The notes: generated by a model from the sequence alone, not told the origin. A stretch of DNA of 35,685 nucleotides from Fusobacterium sp. IOR10 (GCF_010367435.1 NZ_WJWY01000022.1:1-35685); one strand, 5' to 3'; numbered from the stretch's first letter, positions 1-7,737 are shown. Translations and numbers: made by a program.

Positions 1-122
1 CATCCTTTCTTTTGGTGTCGCAACTTAATTGTAACGGATTTTTTTATTTGTCTCAATTTTTTTTTGCAAAAAATAAAGGCATTAGTATTTTTACAAATAC
101 CAACACCAAATATTATAGACCC
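1..122 (-). mobile_element. Partial insertion sequence, 5' end (ISL3-like)
   Basis: Read on the minus strand, this stretch begins at base 122 with GGGTCT and reaches GGTGTTGG at bases 107-100. That 23-bp end matches 16 of 23 positions of the sequence starting at 35560, including all of GGTGTTGG. Ends that start with GG and carry a GTGTTGG-like core are what I recall for ISL3-family elements; this is from memory, not a search. The element continues off the left edge. A minus-strand promoter lies inside it, and a CAT at 1-3 could be the transposase start codon, although the purine-rich AGAAAGG touches that ATG with no normal spacer, so the true start may lie further left. Confidence 0.55.
28..56 (-). 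promoter_or_regulatory. Promoter inside the left IS end, probably for its transposase
   Basis: On the minus strand TTGAGA (56-51) is followed after exactly 17 bases by TACAAT (33-28), a good sigma-70-type promoter. It points leftward into the element, away from the permease remnant, and would start transcription near base 21. Confidence 0.55.
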
Positions 123-523
123 AAAAAGCTTTAAAAAAAGCTTTAAAATCCTTTGGAAATTTAATGCCGCAACTTTCTGGGATACTGGTTCTTATAGGGA
201 TTATACTTTCAGTAATGGATAGGAATATGATTTCTTCTTTAATAGGTGAAAATTCAGGATTATTTGGATTTTTAATATCAGGGATAGTTGGATCAATAAC
301 CTTAATTCCTGGATTTGTTGCAATGCCTTTAATTTCATCTTTATTAAAATCAGGGGCAGGTTATACTCAAATGACCATGTTTTTAAGTACTCTTATGATG
401 GTTGGGATAGTAACCTTACCACTAGAAATACAATATTTTGGGAAAAAAGTGACGTATAAAAGAAATATAGCATGTTTTTTCTTTTCAATTTTAATTGCTT
501 TGATAATAGGAAGGTTAATCTAA
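123..523 (+). pseudogene. COG0701/DUF318-type permease, first half, 5' end cut by the IS
   Basis: The first ATG, at 164, gives 119 residues with several hydrophobic segments and the family stretches GSITLIPGFVA and LPLEIQYFGKK, typical of the first gene of the two-gene COG0701 (DUF318) permeases. The reading frame stays open and homologous-looking upstream of that ATG (a KALKKALKSF-like basic stretch from about base 125), but it meets the IS end at 122/123, and an in-frame TAG at 116-118 lies in the IS. I infer that the start codon and the first membrane segment were lost to the insertion. The stop overlaps the next gene's ATG by one base. It may still be translated from 164, but the protein would lack its natural N-terminus. 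Confidence 0.55.
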
Positions 524-1083
524 TGAAAAATATTTATAAAATTATAAAAATATATAAAGTATTTATTATTTTAGTAATAGCTAATATTATACTTGGAATT
601 TTCTTTCCTAAAATAGGAAAGGATTCAGTATTAATAACCAAAGGAAATGTTTTAGAAATGTTAAAGGTAATTCCCCCTGTATTTGTGTTGTTAGGGCTTT
701 TAGATGTTTGGGTTAAAAAGGAAGTAATGATAAAATATATGGGTGAAAAATCAGGAATTAAGGGATTAATATTAGCTTTTTTAGTAGGATCTTCAGCAGC
801 AGGGCCTTTGTATATAGCCTTTCCAATTGCTGGGTTATTGCTGAGAAAAAAAGCAAGTTTTTTCAATGTTTTTATTTTTATTGGAGCTTGGTCAACAACA
901 AAGATACCAATGCTTTTATTTGAAATAACAAATTTAGGAGGAAAATATGCTCTTATTAGGTTGTGCCTTAGTGTAGTATCAATAGTTACAATATCTTTTA
1001 TTTTGAATAGAACTACCACAAAAAAAGAAAAAGAATATATTATAAATAATTTAGAAATACAAAAAAATAAAAATCAGAAGTAA
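523..1083 (+). CDS. COG0701/DUF318-type permease, second half
   Basis: A 186-residue integral membrane protein, the partner of the truncated permease upstream. The start at 523 overlaps the previous stop (TAATG), typical translational coupling; a longer frame from 472 would run inside the upstream gene. An N-terminal membrane anchor (about residues 10-30) is followed by the family core SAAGPLYIAFPIAGLLLR and GAWSTTKIPMLLFE, then a last helix and a basic tail. In this superfamily paired half-size permeases are thought to form one transporter; the substrate cannot be told from the sequence. If the partner is inactivated by the IS, this gene is probably non-functional although intact. It ends inside a terminator hairpin. 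Confidence 0.75.
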   Translation: MKNIYKIIKIYKVFIILVIANIILGIFFPKIGKDSVLITKGNVLEMLKVIPPVFVLLGLLDVWVKKEVMIKYMGEKSGIKGLILAFLVGSSAAGPLYIAFPIAGLLLRKKASFFNVFIFIGAWSTTKIPMLLFEITNLGGKYALIRLCLSVVSIVTISFILNRTTTKKEKEYIINNLEIQKNKNQK

Positions 1084-1102
1084 AACTTCTGATTTTTATT
1101 TT
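1071..1102. terminator. Bidirectional terminator between convergent genes
   Basis: An 11-bp perfect stem (1071-1081 with 1085-1095, loop AAA) is flanked by T-rich sequence on the plus side and by A-rich sequence that becomes a U-tract on the minus side. It contains the stop codon of the upstream permease and also serves the minus-strand gene ending at 1138. Confidence 0.8.
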
Positions 1103-1137
1103 AGTCAATTTATAATATATAGGTTTTAAGAGCAAAA

Positions 1138-1713
1138 TTATTTTTTATTTTTAAATTTACAAATTTCTTGAGTCATTGTTCCTATTGGACAAATACCACA
1201 CCAAGAACGAGATTTATAAAAGATACTTAGGATTATTCCTATTATTGTAGATGTGAGCATCATACTATAAAATCCTAGGGCAAACTGATAAATCCAATTT
1301 GGGTAAGTTACAAAGTTATAATGTTGTTCCCAAGGAATTTTTAATGACCAAAATAACTTAATGAAACTTGAAAAATTTTCACTTTCATTAAAGACTAAAA
1401 ATGTGAAAAAAATCATATTTGCAAACATAAGCATAAAAAATATGAAAAAAGAATATCTGAAAATTTTACTTGTTAAAAATTTAGGCATGGTTTTATTTTT
1501 AGAAAATTTAAACTTGTTTCCAATTAAATTCAACAATTTGCTTCTTTCACAGTAAAAATTACAATAGGATTTATTTCCCCAAAAGAGAGAAATAATCAAT
1601 GGAGAAAATAAAAAAATGAGACCAGTCCAAGCAAAAAGTATATTAAAGAATCCAAGGGAAAAATATATTATAGAAACTATCCAAAGATAATCATACCAAT
1701 TTTTAGTTTTCAT
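1138..1713 (-). CDS. Membrane 4Fe-4S binding protein (NapH/Fer4_5-like)
   Basis: 191 residues with about four membrane helices. Two cysteine motifs lie at the ends of the membrane part: SYCNFYCERS near residue 50 and SWCGICPIG near the C-terminus. The layout resembles the Fer4_5/NapH-type membrane Fe-S proteins that pass electrons between membrane and soluble partners; the exact partner is unknown. I chose the ATG at 1713 rather than one at 1776 because GAGGAGG lies just upstream and the longer form would run far into the ferredoxin gene. The gene overlaps the end of that ferredoxin gene by 11 bases, so the two are surely one operon and probably one electron-transfer unit. Confidence 0.7.
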   Translation of the reverse strand: MKTKNWYDYLWIVSIIYFSLGFFNILFAWTGLIFLFSPLIISLFWGNKSYCNFYCERSKLLNLIGNKFKFSKNKTMPKFLTSKIFRYSFFIFFMLMFANMIFFTFLVFNESENFSSFIKLFWSLKIPWEQHYNFVTYPNWIYQFALGFYSMMLTSTIIGIILSIFYKSRSWCGICPIGTMTQEICKFKNKK

Positions 1714-1909
1714 TTTTAACCTCCTCAAAATGAATAATTGATATAGGACATACACCAAGGCATTTTTTGCATCCAATGCAATAATTAGTATTCACCTTTG
1801 CATAGATGCCCTTAAAAATAGAAATAGCACCTACAGGACAGCTTTCCATACAACTTCCACAGGCCACACATTTATTTTTAGGAACAAAAGCTTTTAATAC
1901 ACTCTTCAT
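1703..1909 (-). CDS. Ferredoxin with two 4Fe-4S clusters
   Basis: 68 residues with two classic CxxCxxCxxxCP motifs: CVACGSCMESCP near residues 18-29 and CIGCKKCLGVCP near 44-55. This is the bacterial-type 2[4Fe-4S] ferredoxin fold, a low-potential electron carrier. The ATG at 1909 follows GGAGG with good spacing. It is the first gene of a two-gene operon with the membrane Fe-S protein and is divergent from a Crp/Fnr regulator; the shared intergenic region carries a repeated operator-like motif placed like an activator site. The physiological donor and acceptor cannot be deduced. Confidence 0.85.
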   Translation of the reverse strand: MKSVLKAFVPKNKCVACGSCMESCPVGAISIFKGIYAKVNTNYCIGCKKCLGVCPISIIHFEEVKNEN

Positions 1910-1939
1910 AATTAACCTCCAATTATATTATACAAATTG

Positions 1940-1967
1940 ATTATATCATAATCTTTAAAATAGTCAG
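1940..1967 (-). promoter_or_regulatory. Ferredoxin operon promoter
   Basis: On the minus strand CTGACT (1967-1962) and TATAAT (1945-1940) are separated by 16 bases. The -35 matches consensus only in part, as expected for an activated promoter, and its first base is the last base of the 13-bp motif at 1967-1979. The start site would be near 1933, which puts the motif centre at about -40. Confidence 0.5.
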
Positions 1968-1979
1968 TGATATAGTTAC
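1967..1979. promoter_or_regulatory. Putative Crp/Fnr-family operator, copy 1
   Basis: GTGATATAGTTAC, nearly identical (12 of 13) to GTGATATTGTTAC at 2702-2714. It is an imperfect dyad with one GTGAT half and one GTAAC half around a 3-base centre. It lies between the divergent ferredoxin and crp/fnr promoters, abutting the ferredoxin -35. The encoded regulator next door is the obvious candidate to bind it; this is inference. Confidence 0.5.
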
Positions 1980-1985
1980 ATATAA

Positions 1986-2014
1986 TTGAAAAAAGAAAAT
2001 TTCAATGTTATAAT
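1986..2014 (+). promoter_or_regulatory. Promoter of the Crp/Fnr-family gene
   Basis: TTGAAA (1986-1991), 17 bases, TATAAT (2009-2014), with a TG one base before the -10. This strong promoter rules out translation from the TTG at 2014, because that codon would lie within the -10 region. Confidence 0.6.
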
Positions 2015-2043
2015 TGTTTGATAAAAGGATAAGGAGATATGCC

Positions 2044-2700
2044 ATGGAAAAGATATTAAAAAAAACTCTAGATTTTTGGGATGATTTATTAAAAGAAGAG
2101 AAAGAGGAACTGATAAAAAAATTATTGATTATAAAATATAAAAAGGGCGAAACAATATATCACAGTAAGGATAAATGTACGGGAGTTTATATTTTTTATA
2201 AAGGTAGAGCTAGAGTTTTTATGTCTTCAAGCAATGGAGGGGAAATAACTCTGTTTAGATTATACAATGGAGATATTTCAATTTTAAGTGCTTCGTGTAT
2301 GTTTAATAATTTAGATTTTGAAACTAATATGGAATTTGAAGAAGACACAGAGATTTATGTTATTCCCAAAGGAATAATGAAAAAAATTAGTGATCAAAAC
2401 TCTAAAGTTAAAGAATTTATTTTAGAAGCTGTTTCAGAAAAATTTTCAAATGTAATGTGGATTTTTAACCAATATGTGTTTTCTAATATGGCAAGAAGGT
2501 TAGCAACATCTTTATATGAGTATAGAAGCATTTTTAATTCTGACACATTAAAGATAACCCACAATAGTATAGCAAAGGATTTAGGTACAGCAAGAGAGGT
2601 TGTAACTAGATTACTAAAGCAATTTCAAATTGATGGAATCATAAAAATGTCTAGGGGAGAAATTAAAATATTAAATTTGGAAAAATTAATGAAGTTATAA
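2044..2700 (+). CDS. Crp/Fnr-family transcriptional regulator
   Basis: 218 residues: an N-terminal cyclic-nucleotide-type beta-barrel (about 15-125), a dimer helix, and a C-terminal winged helix (about 145-215) whose recognition region reads SIAKDLGTAREVVTRLLKQF, typical of Crp/Fnr DNA readers. The ATG at 2044 has AAGGAG seven bases upstream. There is no FNR-type N-terminal cysteine cluster, only two scattered cysteines, so direct 4Fe-4S oxygen sensing is unlikely; the effector is unknown. It lies between a ferredoxin operon and thioredoxin, both of which carry the same 13-bp motif at about -41, suggesting that it activates a small redox regulon. HcpR-like nitrosative-stress regulators of anaerobes are one possible relation, but that is speculative. 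Confidence 0.8.
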   Translation: MEKILKKTLDFWDDLLKEEKEELIKKLLIIKYKKGETIYHSKDKCTGVYIFYKGRARVFMSSSNGGEITLFRLYNGDISILSASCMFNNLDFETNMEFEEDTEIYVIPKGIMKKISDQNSKVKEFILEAVSEKFSNVMWIFNQYVFSNMARRLATSLYEYRSIFNSDTLKITHNSIAKDLGTAREVVTRLLKQFQIDGIIKMSRGEIKILNLEKLMKL

Positions 2701-2701
2701 T

Positions 2702-2714
2702 GTGATATTGTTAC
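2702..2714. promoter_or_regulatory. Putative Crp/Fnr-family operator, copy 2
   Basis: GTGATATTGTTAC, the second copy of the motif at 1967-1979. Its last base is the first base of the thioredoxin -35 element, the same geometry as at the ferredoxin promoter, and its centre lies about 41 bases before the predicted start site. Confidence 0.5.
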
Positions 2715-2742
2715 TGATAAATTTAAAATAAGGATGTATAAT
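2714..2742 (+). promoter_or_regulatory. Thioredoxin promoter
   Basis: CTGATA (2714-2719), 17 bases, TATAAT (2737-2742), with a start expected near 2749. The -35 is weak, like that of the ferredoxin operon (CTGACT), and directly follows the operator-like motif. Confidence 0.5.
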
Positions 2743-2775
2743 AATAACATAAAATAATTTATATGGAGGTATTAT

Positions 2776-3084
2776 ATGTCAGTTATAAAATTAACAAAAG
2801 ATAATTACGAAGAAGAAGTGATGAACTCAAAGAAACCTGTACTAATAGATTTTTGGGCTGATTGGTGTATGCCATGTAGAATGTTAGGACCAGTAGTAGA
2901 AGAAGTATCTGAAGGAACTTCAGATGTTAAAGTTTGCAAAATAAATATAGATGAAGAAATGGAGCTAGCTCAAAAATTTCAAGTTATGAGTATTCCTACT
3001 TTAGTATATGTTAAAGATGGAAAAGAACAAAAACGTGCTGTAGGTGTTAGACCAAAACAAGAAATAGAAGAAATGATAAAATAA
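2776..3084 (+). CDS. trxA: Thioredoxin
   Basis: A 102-residue complete thioredoxin. The active site is WADWCMPCR near residue 30, with Met where most family members have Gly (CGPC), a modest change that can shift redox potential. The cis-proline segment SIPTLVYVKDG near residue 74 is present. It is a cytosolic disulfide reductase that accepts electrons from thioredoxin reductase, which is not encoded here. The ATG is preceded by GGAGG at good spacing. It has its own promoter and a strong terminator, so it is probably a single-gene unit despite following the Crp/Fnr gene. Confidence 0.92.
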   Translation: MSVIKLTKDNYEEEVMNSKKPVLIDFWADWCMPCRMLGPVVEEVSEGTSDVKVCKINIDEEMELAQKFQVMSIPTLVYVKDGKEQKRAVGVRPKQEIEEMIK

Positions 3085-3104
3085 AAGTGTTTAAACATAA
3101 AAAT

Positions 3105-3147
3105 AAAAGGACAAATATATTTAAATATATTTGTCCTTTTATTTTCT
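3105..3147 (+). terminator. Terminator after thioredoxin
   Basis: A perfect 16-bp stem (3105-3120 with 3125-3140) with loop TTAA, followed by a T-rich run. It separates trxA from the helicase gene. Confidence 0.88.
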
Positions 3148-3203
3148 TTAGAAATGTAATAAAATGTAGAGGATAGAATAGGTTATTAAAAGGAGGAATA
3201 CAT

Positions 3204-5990
3204 TTGGATAAATTTAATGAAAATCAGAAAAAAGTAATAGAAACAATTGATTCTCCCCTTTTAGTAATAGCAGGACCAGGATCTGGGAAAACAAGAACTC
3301 TTGTGGAAAGAGTTAGCTATTTAATTAATAAAAAGAAAGTTCAAAGTGAAAATATTCTTTTGGCAACTTTTACAGAAAAAGCATCTAAAGAATTAATCAC
3401 AAGAATTTCAGCAAAAATATCTGGAAAAATAGATATTGGAGAAATGTATATTGGAACTATTCATTCTATTTGTTTGAGAATTATAGATGAAAATATTAAT
3501 TATTCCTATTTAAAAAGAAATTATAGAGTGCTCGATGATTTGGAACAGAAATTTTTTATTTATAAAAAAATGAAGAATTTTTTAAACATAGATGGAAGTT
3601 TAGAATTTTTTCAATTTCTAGAAAAAAGAAAATCATGGGATAAGGCTGTTGAGCTCAAAAAATGGATAGACAGAATAAATGAAGAAGGGACAAGTGTAGT
3701 TAAAGAGATTGGAAATGAAAGATTAGAATATCTAAAAAATGTAAATACTCTATATAAAAAAATGTTGTTTAAAGAAAATATAGTAGATTTTTCAAATATT
3801 CAATTTGAGTGTTATAGGATATTAATTGAAAATTCAAAAGTATTAGAGAGTATGAGAGAAAAAATAAATTATATAATGATTGATGAATATCAAGATACTA
3901 ATTTAATTCAAGAAAAAATATTTTTACTTATTACAGGGAAAAAAAATAATATTTGTGTTGTTGGAGATGACGATCAAGGAATATATAGATTTAGAGGGGC
4001 AACTGTAAGAAATATCTTAAAGTTTGAAAAAAATTTTGAGATTGGAAAATGTAAAAAAATAGAATTAAATATAAATTATAGGTCCAATGAAGATATTGTC
4101 AATTTTTGTAATAACTGGAACAAATGTCTATATTGGGGTGGATGGAGATATGGAAAAGAACTTGTTTCAGGAAAAGAACCTAAAAATAAAACACTAGGTG
4201 TTGTGAAAATTTCAGTAAAAACTTCTGAAGAAGACTGGAAGAAAAAAATATATAAGTTTATTAAAAAATTAGAAACATCAAAAAAAATAAATGACTATAA
4301 TCAAATAGCATTTTTGTTTAGATCAGTTAGAAATAAAAAAGTATTAAGATTAATGGAGTATTTAGAAAATAAAAATATTAATGTTTATTCGCCTAGGTCC
4401 AATATGTTTTTCTTTAGAGATGAAATAAAATTTTGTATTGGAATTTTATTATGTGTATTTTATCAAAGTAAAGATTTTTTGAAAAACACTTATTATAGGG
4501 AATGCTTTGATATGACATTGAAGGAATTAGAAAATGACTTGGAGCTTAGAAAATATATTAAGGATTTGAGAAATAGAACAAAGTCATTGGATGGAAATTT
4601 TGGAAATTTTTTTAAGATTCTATATTCTTTTATTGGATTTAAAAGTTTTAGAAAATATTTGGACTTTCAAGAGGATCATATATTAAAAAATAGGAAAACT
4701 TATAATATAGGAATATTTTTTAAATTAATAAATAAATTTGATAGAATTTGCCAGTTGGATAAAATAGATAAAGAAAATATAGAAAAGGTTGTTAATTATT
4801 TTTTTGCAAGTCATTTGGTATATTTAAAAAACACAGGAATTTCAGAATATGAGGATATAAAAGAGTATGCTCCTAGTAATTCAGTTTCTTTTTTAACATT
4901 TCATCAGTCTAAAGGACTTGAATTTCCAATTGTTATAGTTGGATCTTTAGAATCAGGTCCAGATTTTATTATTAATGAAAAACAAGAAAAATTAGAATTT
5001 CAAATAATGGAGGAATTTGAGCCTCAAGAGAGAGTAAAAGAATTTGATTTTTGGAGGGTTTATTATACAGCTTTTTCAAGGGCACAAAATTTATTGACTC
5101 TAACTTGTGTTGAATATCCTAAAATTCCAGTTCCACATTTTGCATTTAAAAAAGTATATGGGAATTTAAAAGATGTAGTTCAAGATGAGTTTGAAATATC
5201 TAAACTAAATTTGGACGAAACTAAAGAAAATTATATAAAAGAAAAACTATCCTTTACTAATCACATAAATTTATATGACAACTGCCCAAGACTATATAAA
5301 CTAGTACACGAATATAAATTTCCACAAGTAAAAACTAAGGAATTAATTTTTGGTGAGCTTGTTCATATTTCTTTGGAAGAATTAAATAAAATAAAATTTG
5401 AAAATAAAAGTATAAATATTCAAGAAATAAAAGAGAAATATATGGATTTTTATAAATATTTGTATAAAAAATATAATATTAAACTGGAAAATTTCATTTT
5501 AGAAGAGGGATTTACAAAGGTTTTAGATTATTATGAAAATTATATGGAGAATTTAGATATCATAAAAGATGTGGAAAAAAAAGTAATGTTAACTGAAAAA
5601 GAATATATTATAGAAGGTATAGTTGATTTAGTAGTTGAAAAGAATGGACATTTGGAAATAGTAGATTTTAAAACAGGGAAAAATAGTGGTTACAAAAAAG
5701 AGTATGAGGAACAAATTCAGATTTATGCTTATTTACTAGAAAAAAAATATTCAAAGGAAATTTTAGTTGGAAAAATATTTTATATTAACGAAGAAAGAGA
5801 AAAGAAAATAACCTATGTAAATTTAGACAATGAAGCTATATTAAAAACAATCAATAAGTTTAAAAAAATAGCAACTGAAATTGTAAGAAAGAATTATAAA
5901 ACAGGATATTTAGATAAGGATTTGTGTAAGTACTGTGATTTTAGAAGCTATTGCAAAAATTATTTGAATATAAATAATGAAGATAAATAA
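3204..5990 (+). CDS. UvrD/AddA-like helicase fused to a PD-(D/E)XK nuclease with Fe-S cysteines
   Basis: 928 residues. The N-terminal two thirds is a superfamily 1A helicase: Walker A AGPGSGKT at 23-30, IDEYQDTN (motif II), GDDDQGIYRFRGA (III), NYRSNEDIV (IV), TFHQSKGLE (V) and YYTAFSRAQNLL (VI). The last 250 residues form a RecB-type nuclease with IEGIVDLV and LEIVDFKTGK (about 807-825) and a following Gln motif. Cysteines at 694, 908, 911 and 917 have the C...CxxCxxxxxC arrangement that holds a 4Fe-4S cluster in AddB and Cas4-type nucleases. The likely role is ATP-driven DNA unwinding and end resection in repair. No AddB-like partner is adjacent. The start is a TTG with AGGAGG at ideal spacing. 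pgeF follows 35 bases later, probably co-transcribed. Confidence 0.85.
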   Translation: MDKFNENQKKVIETIDSPLLVIAGPGSGKTRTLVERVSYLINKKKVQSENILLATFTEKASKELITRISAKISGKIDIGEMYIGTIHSICLRIIDENINYSYLKRNYRVLDDLEQKFFIYKKMKNFLNIDGSLEFFQFLEKRKSWDKAVELKKWIDRINEEGTSVVKEIGNERLEYLKNVNTLYKKMLFKENIVDFSNIQFECYRILIENSKVLESMREKINYIMIDEYQDTNLIQEKIFLLITGKKNNICVVGDDDQGIYRFRGATVRNILKFEKNFEIGKCKKIELNINYRSNEDIVNFCNNWNKCLYWGGWRYGKELVSGKEPKNKTLGVVKISVKTSEEDWKKKIYKFIKKLETSKKINDYNQIAFLFRSVRNKKVLRLMEYLENKNINVYSPRSNMFFFRDEIKFCIGILLCVFYQSKDFLKNTYYRECFDMTLKELENDLELRKYIKDLRNRTKSLDGNFGNFFKILYSFIGFKSFRKYLDFQEDHILKNRKTYNIGIFFKLINKFDRICQLDKIDKENIEKVVNYFFASHLVYLKNTGISEYEDIKEYAPSNSVSFLTFHQSKGLEFPIVIVGSLESGPDFIINEKQEKLEFQIMEEFEPQERVKEFDFWRVYYTAFSRAQNLLTLTCVEYPKIPVPHFAFKKVYGNLKDVVQDEFEISKLNLDETKENYIKEKLSFTNHINLYDNCPRLYKLVHEYKFPQVKTKELIFGELVHISLEELNKIKFENKSINIQEIKEKYMDFYKYLYKKYNIKLENFILEEGFTKVLDYYENYMENLDIIKDVEKKVMLTEKEYIIEGIVDLVVEKNGHLEIVDFKTGKNSGYKKEYEEQIQIYAYLLEKKYSKEILVGKIFYINEEREKKITYVNLDNEAILKTINKFKKIATEIVRKNYKTGYLDKDLCKYCDFRSYCKNYLNINNEDK

Positions 5991-6025
5991 AATACATATT
6001 AAACTTAAATTTTAAGGATGGTAAA

Positions 6026-6733
6026 ATGTTTATAAAAAATAAAAAAATGTTTAAGATAAAAGAATTTGAAAATCATAATGTTTCAGCTATGTTTACAAGA
6101 AAAAGTTTCACTGAGAAAAATAATTTAGAAGAATTATTATCAGAAGATAAAATTTTAATAAAAGCTTATCAAAAACATACAGATATTGTCATTGATATAT
6201 CAAAGGAAGAAAATAAAACTTATTTTGATGGTGTAGATGGATTTATAACAAAGAGAAATGATTTGGTTTTAATTACAAAATATGCTGATTGTTTGCCAAT
6301 ATTTCTTTATGATAAAAAAGAAAAAGTTATAGGTTTAGTTCATTCTGGCTGGAAAGGAAGCCTTGAAGAAATAGGAATAAAAGCTTTAAATCTTATGAAA
6401 AAAAATTATAATTCTAATGTGAAGAATATTATAATAGGCCTTGGAATTGGAATTTCTTGTGAAAATTATGAAGTTGGAGAGGAATTTTATGAACAGTTTA
6501 AAAACAAATTTTCAAATGAAATTATAGAAAATTCTTTTAAGATGTATAAAGGGGAAAGACATTTTGATAACTATAAGTTTAATAAATTTAATTTTATGAA
6601 AAATGGAATTTTAGAAGAGAATATAATAATTTCAGATGAATGTACTTTCACAGGGGATTTTTGTTCCTTTAGAAGGGACAAGAACAAAGATAGAAATTAT
6701 GCAGTTATTTATTTTGAGAAAAAAAAGTCCTAG
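6026..6733 (+). CDS. pgeF: Peptidoglycan editing factor / multi-copper-oxidase-fold purine nucleoside phosphorylase
   Basis: 235 residues of the YfiH/YlmD family. The conserved metal and active-site stretches are all present: KQ-type QKHTDIV, DGFITKRNDLVL, YADCLPIFLYD with its Cys, GLVHSGWKGS with its His, and ISCENYEVG. Members act on purine nucleosides, and the E. coli protein affects peptidoglycan stem composition; both roles are known for the family and not provable here. The ATG at 6026 has AAGGATGG upstream; an ATG at 6047 is a less likely alternative. It is downstream of the helicase and probably in the same transcript. The stop codon lies inside the terminator stem. Confidence 0.85.
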   Translation: MFIKNKKMFKIKEFENHNVSAMFTRKSFTEKNNLEELLSEDKILIKAYQKHTDIVIDISKEENKTYFDGVDGFITKRNDLVLITKYADCLPIFLYDKKEKVIGLVHSGWKGSLEEIGIKALNLMKKNYNSNVKNIIIGLGIGISCENYEVGEEFYEQFKNKFSNEIIENSFKMYKGERHFDNYKFNKFNFMKNGILEENIIISDECTFTGDFCSFRRDKNKDRNYAVIYFEKKKS

Positions 6734-6757
6734 TAATATATATTACTAGGACTTTTT
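6722..6757. terminator. Bidirectional terminator, pgeF / AEC carrier
   Basis: A perfect 16-bp stem (6722-6737 with 6742-6757), loop ATAT, with A-tract before and T-tract after, so it works in both directions between the two convergent genes. The pgeF stop codon is within the left arm. Confidence 0.88.
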
Positions 6758-6759
6758 AG

Positions 6760-7707
6760 TTATATGAAATTAAAAGTTCTTAAAAAATAAACCCATAAAA
6801 ATAATGTAAAAATAGAGACAACAGATGACGAAGCAACAACTTCAGCAGCTAATTTACTATCTCCTCCTATTTCTTTTACAGTGTTAAAAGATGTAACAGA
6901 TGTGGGAGAAGCAGTTACCCCTAGAAGAGCTACAATATATTCATTACGGAATCCCAAATACAAAGCAATTGATAAAGTAATAATTGGAAAAATAATAAGT
7001 TTCATGAAATTTGTAACAGCTATGAATTTGATATTATTTAGCATATTATCAAATTTCAAAGTGGCTCCTAAAACTACAAAAGCAAGAGGAGTTGCAACCT
7101 TAGACATTGTAATCATAGTATTTAAAACTATTTTAGGAATTCTTACTTTAAGAGTTAGACAAATTAATCCAAGTATAAAAGCAACTATAAGAGGATTTTT
7201 TAAAACAGAAATAAATAATTTTTTATAACTTCTTTCTTTAGCTTGATAAGTTTCAAGAATTATAACTCCCATAATATTAAGAAGTGGTACAACTGGAGTT
7301 ATAATAAGCAAAACTATACCTAGTTTAGACTCATCATATACTGATAAAATTAAAGGTATTCCAAATAATATTAGATTACTTCTATATGTTGCTTGTATTA
7401 AAACTCCAAGCTTATTTTTGTCCTTTGTCATACGATTATAAATTAAATATGCCAATGCAAACATAAAAAATATACTAGATGTAGTTAATAGCATCAATTT
7501 TAAATTATTAGGATTGAAAATTTCATTAATATCAATGTTATAAATATTTAAAAATAGTAGTAAAGACATAAAAACTCTAAATACAATTCTATTCATAACA
7601 GTTAAAGAAGGTTCATCAACCATTTTAACTTTTTTTATAATCACACCAACAGACATCATTATAAATGTTGGGAAAACAACGTTTAAAGCCATTAAAATAT
7701 TATTCAT
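6760..7707 (-). CDS. AEC-family transporter (auxin efflux carrier / malate permease type)
   Basis: 315 residues and about ten hydrophobic helices, with family features such as VVFPTFIMMSVGVIIKK at the N-terminus, a central GIPL segment, and LGVTASPTSVTSFN in the second half. Members export or exchange small organic acids or similar anions; the substrate here is not known. The ATG at 7707 has AAGGATGG upstream. A well-formed promoter (7738-7766) precedes it, so it is probably transcribed alone, ending at the shared terminator. Confidence 0.82.
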   Translation of the reverse strand: MNNILMALNVVFPTFIMMSVGVIIKKVKMVDEPSLTVMNRIVFRVFMSLLLFLNIYNIDINEIFNPNNLKLMLLTTSSIFFMFALAYLIYNRMTKDKNKLGVLIQATYRSNLILFGIPLILSVYDESKLGIVLLIITPVVPLLNIMGVIILETYQAKERSYKKLFISVLKNPLIVAFILGLICLTLKVRIPKIVLNTMITMSKVATPLAFVVLGATLKFDNMLNNIKFIAVTNFMKLIIFPIITLSIALYLGFRNEYIVALLGVTASPTSVTSFNTVKEIGGDSKLAAEVVASSSVVSIFTLFLWVYFLRTFNFI

Positions 7708-7737
7708 AGGACCATCCTTATATTAAAGTGTAATATA

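Noticed and set aside
123..146. Two tandem copies of a 12-bp unit (AAAAAGCTTTAA) as a regulatory repeat
   Set aside because: It encodes the KALKKALK stretch expected in the truncated permease, so a coding origin explains it, although part may also be target-site sequence next to the IS.
472..522. Longer start for the second permease gene at 472
   Set aside because: It lies entirely within the upstream gene in another frame; the overlapping TAATG at 521-525 is a classic coupled start.
534..1019. 161-codon minus-strand frame opposite the permease
   Set aside because: A shadow of the real gene: no RBS, no recognisable domain, antisense to a clear membrane protein.
2014..2043. TTG at 2014 as start of the Crp/Fnr gene
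   Set aside because: It overlaps the last base of the -10 box TATAAT; the ATG at 2044 has a proper RBS.
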